Part shown: positions 16,067-17,299 of the stretch, one piece after another
How positions within the stretch are numbered: the first letter of the stretch is position 1
How the letters are laid out: each line of letters starts with the position of its first letter
DNA from: Lentisphaeria bacterium
GTDB lineage: Bacteria; Verrucomicrobiota; Lentisphaeria; Oligosphaerales; Oligosphaeraceae
Direction of reading: 5' to 3'
Assembly (NCBI GenBank): GCA_024405235.1
Contig: JAKSPA010000007.1
Location: 1 to 17,299, forward strand
Length of the DNA stretch: 17,299 nt
Program-made: the position numbers and the translations under genes
The notes under the pieces: generated by a model
Told to the model about the DNA's origin: nothing
Databases searched by the model: none
What the model saw: only the letters and a program-made list of their open reading frames with translations

Positions 16067-16094
16067 TTGTAAACATATCTAAGAGATGTTAGAT
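16067..16094 (+). promoter_or_regulatory. Candidate promoter for the plus-strand Pmp-like gene
   Basis: TTGTAA (16067-16072) and TTAGAT (16089-16094) are separated by 16 nt, the spacing of the other candidate promoters here. The -10 match is weak. Initiation near 16101 would give a leader of about 90 nt containing the hairpin at 16109-16133. A TATAAC at 16046-16051 is an alternative -10 with no good -35. Confidence 0.3.
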
Positions 16095-16108
16095 TTACTC
16101 AATTCACA

Positions 16109-16147
16109 ACTTTTGAAAGAAAATTTCAAAAGTATTGCATTTTTTTT
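16109..16147 (+). promoter_or_regulatory. Leader hairpin with T-run before the plus-strand Pmp-like gene
   Basis: A perfect 10-bp inverted repeat ACTTTTGAAA/TTTCAAAAGT with a 5-nt loop (arms 16109-16118 and 16124-16133) is followed, 6 nt later, by T8 (16140-16147). It lies 45-83 nt before the ATG at 16192. The stem is AT-rich, so it is a weak terminator at best. It could be an attenuator, an mRNA-stability element or a DNA operator. Confidence 0.5.
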
Positions 16148-16191
16148 CAACGGGATTCCTTAACCAGACATGTTCACAGGAGAAAACCGAA

Positions 16192-17299
16192 ATGGAAAGA
16201 GAACCAAATCTGAAAAGCTACCAGAAATCACGGAACTACTACAACCGTTCCACCCCCAACAAGGTGCGTCATGGCAAAACCACCTTCATGCCAAAGACGC
16301 CGACGCCTAACGAACCAGGCGGCATGATAAGAATCTCTGGCATGTGCACGGGCGAAGTCTACGAGGCATATTTCTACAAGTGCTATGGTTCCTTCGGCGG
16401 AGCCATCAGCATCGACAACGCAATTGAACCCGACGCATTGGATTTCACGCTGAACGATGTCTATTTCGACCAATGCGTCGCCACATACAATGGCGGTGCA
16501 TGCAATTTTGACGATGGCACCTCCACAGTCAACAAATGCATCTTCAAATACAACACGGCAAGCGAGGAAGATGCGAACGGTCCCAAAGGCGGCGGAGCGA
16601 TATACGGAGGCACATCGACAGCCGTCTGCACAATCACCGACTCCGTCTTCTACGGCAACACCTCCGTCTCCGGCACAGGCGGTGCCATCTGCATAAACCA
16701 TGCGGATTTCACAATCACCGATTGCAGTTTCCTCTACACATCCGACAGTATCCAACTAATTGCAGAAGACGGAGAACTGACCTTCGCCGGCACGAACTAT
16801 CTTGGCGCATCGGTTCAGAGGAGCAGCGGAAATATCGCAGGTGCGGCCGGCGCGCGATTCGTCTTCATAAACTATGAACCGACGACATTCACATGCGCGA
16901 TTGGAGCGAACACCATCTTCGAACTAGACAACTCTGCGGAAGTCATTCTTGACACTGAAGCGCCCGCGCAATTGATCATCAATGCAGGAAGCAGAGCGTC
17001 CAGAGTCGGAGAAAACAGGGCCATTGCAACAGCATCATGGCTTTCAAATGACTTTGAGGTCACCTGCAATGGCACAACAGACAGAATCGCAGATATTGAA
17101 GGCCTGTCGCTTGAAAACACTACGCTTCGCGCGAAAATGACATTCTACGGACGCATGACTGCACAAAACGCATACGCGGAAGACATTGATGGGCAGACAA
17201 TAAATTTCATCACGGAAGAATACAGCGAGTCATTCGGAAACGTCAAAGCAGGCGGCGATAAGATCGTCGTTGGCAGCGGCACTGACATCACGAAACTTA
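16192..17299 (+). CDS. Pmp-like beta-helix surface protein, paralogue (3'-truncated by window edge)
   Basis: The frame is open from the ATG at 16192 to the window end, giving 369 residues plus one base. AGGAG lies 9 nt upstream. The N-terminus is basic and polar (MEREPNLKSYQKSRNYYNRS), with no signal peptide. Residues about 69-167 hold Pmp-style motifs: GGAI (69-72), FKYN (118-121), GGAI (134-137), FYGN (153-156) and GGAI (163-166). From about 287 it carries the module shared with the 773-residue protein: FEVTCNG, IADIEGLS, MTFYG, YSESF and AGGDKIVVG. The order of segments is the same in both, so they are paralogues, here transcribed divergently. The C-terminus, and any sorting or secretion domain in it, is outside the window. 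An adhesin or surface role is inferred from the repeat family only. Confidence 0.8.
   Translation, partial: MEREPNLKSYQKSRNYYNRSTPNKVRHGKTTFMPKTPTPNEPGGMIRISGMCTGEVYEAYFYKCYGSFGGAISIDNAIEPDALDFTLNDVYFDQCVATYNGGACNFDDGTSTVNKCIFKYNTASEEDANGPKGGGAIYGGTSTAVCTITDSVFYGNTSVSGTGGAICINHADFTITDCSFLYTSDSIQLIAEDGELTFAGTNYLGASVQRSSGNIAGAAGARFVFINYEPTTFTCAIGANTIFELDNSAEVILDTEAPAQLIINAGSRASRVGENRAIATASWLSNDFEVTCNGTTDRIADIEGLSLENTTLRAKMTFYGRMTAQNAYAEDIDGQTINFITEEYSESFGNVKAGGDKIVVGSGTDITKL

Noticed and set aside
1..17299. CRISPR array, insertion sequence, tRNA or rRNA genes, nusG and secE
   Set aside because: I looked for these across both strands and saw no direct-repeat array, transposase, cloverleaf or NusG/SecE-like translation.

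Overview
The window looks like a Gram-negative bacterium of the PVC group, most likely a Lentisphaerota (Victivallales-like) genome. That placement is an inference. It rests on Chlamydia-Pmp-style GGAI/FxxN repeats, AIDA-like repeats joined to RTX repeats, a beta' subunit with an E. coli-like insertion in the trigger loop, and roughly even base composition. No 16S rRNA or other taxonomic marker is present.

Left two thirds (1-10538, all minus strand): the conserved ribosomal-protein/RNA-polymerase cluster, transcribed right to left as rplK-rplA-rplJ-rplL-rpoB-rpoC. rpoC starts at 3921 with GTG and runs off the left edge. rplK and rplA overlap by 4 nt and rplA-rplJ are 3 nt apart. The only large internal gap is the 430 nt between rplL and rpoB, which is rich in hairpins and ends in a terminator-like attenuator. 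A leader of about 260 nt with a candidate promoter precedes rplK. The secE-nusG pair that usually sits upstream of rplK is not there.

Right third (10796-17299): a surface/secreted-protein island. On the minus strand, a 773-residue Pmp-like beta-helix protein (13154-15475) is followed by a 60-residue acidic protein with a Gly-Gly motif (12897-13079) and a clear intrinsic terminator. Next comes a 661-residue protein with AIDA-like N-terminal repeats and six tandem RTX nonapeptides (10796-12781), whose stop lies 257 nt upstream of rplK. Divergently, after an AT-rich 716-nt intergenic region, a second Pmp-like gene starts at 16192 on the plus strand and leaves the window. It is a paralogue of the 773-residue protein and shares with it a module of about 75 residues that I do not recognise.

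None of these large repeat proteins has a recognisable Sec signal peptide. The RTX protein points to type I secretion, and the small Gly-Gly protein could use a C39-peptidase ABC exporter; both export routes are inferred. The most interesting part of the window is this island: a divergent pair of leaderless Pmp-like paralogues, a co-transcribed small acidic protein, and an AIDA/RTX hybrid inserted beside the core gene-expression operon.
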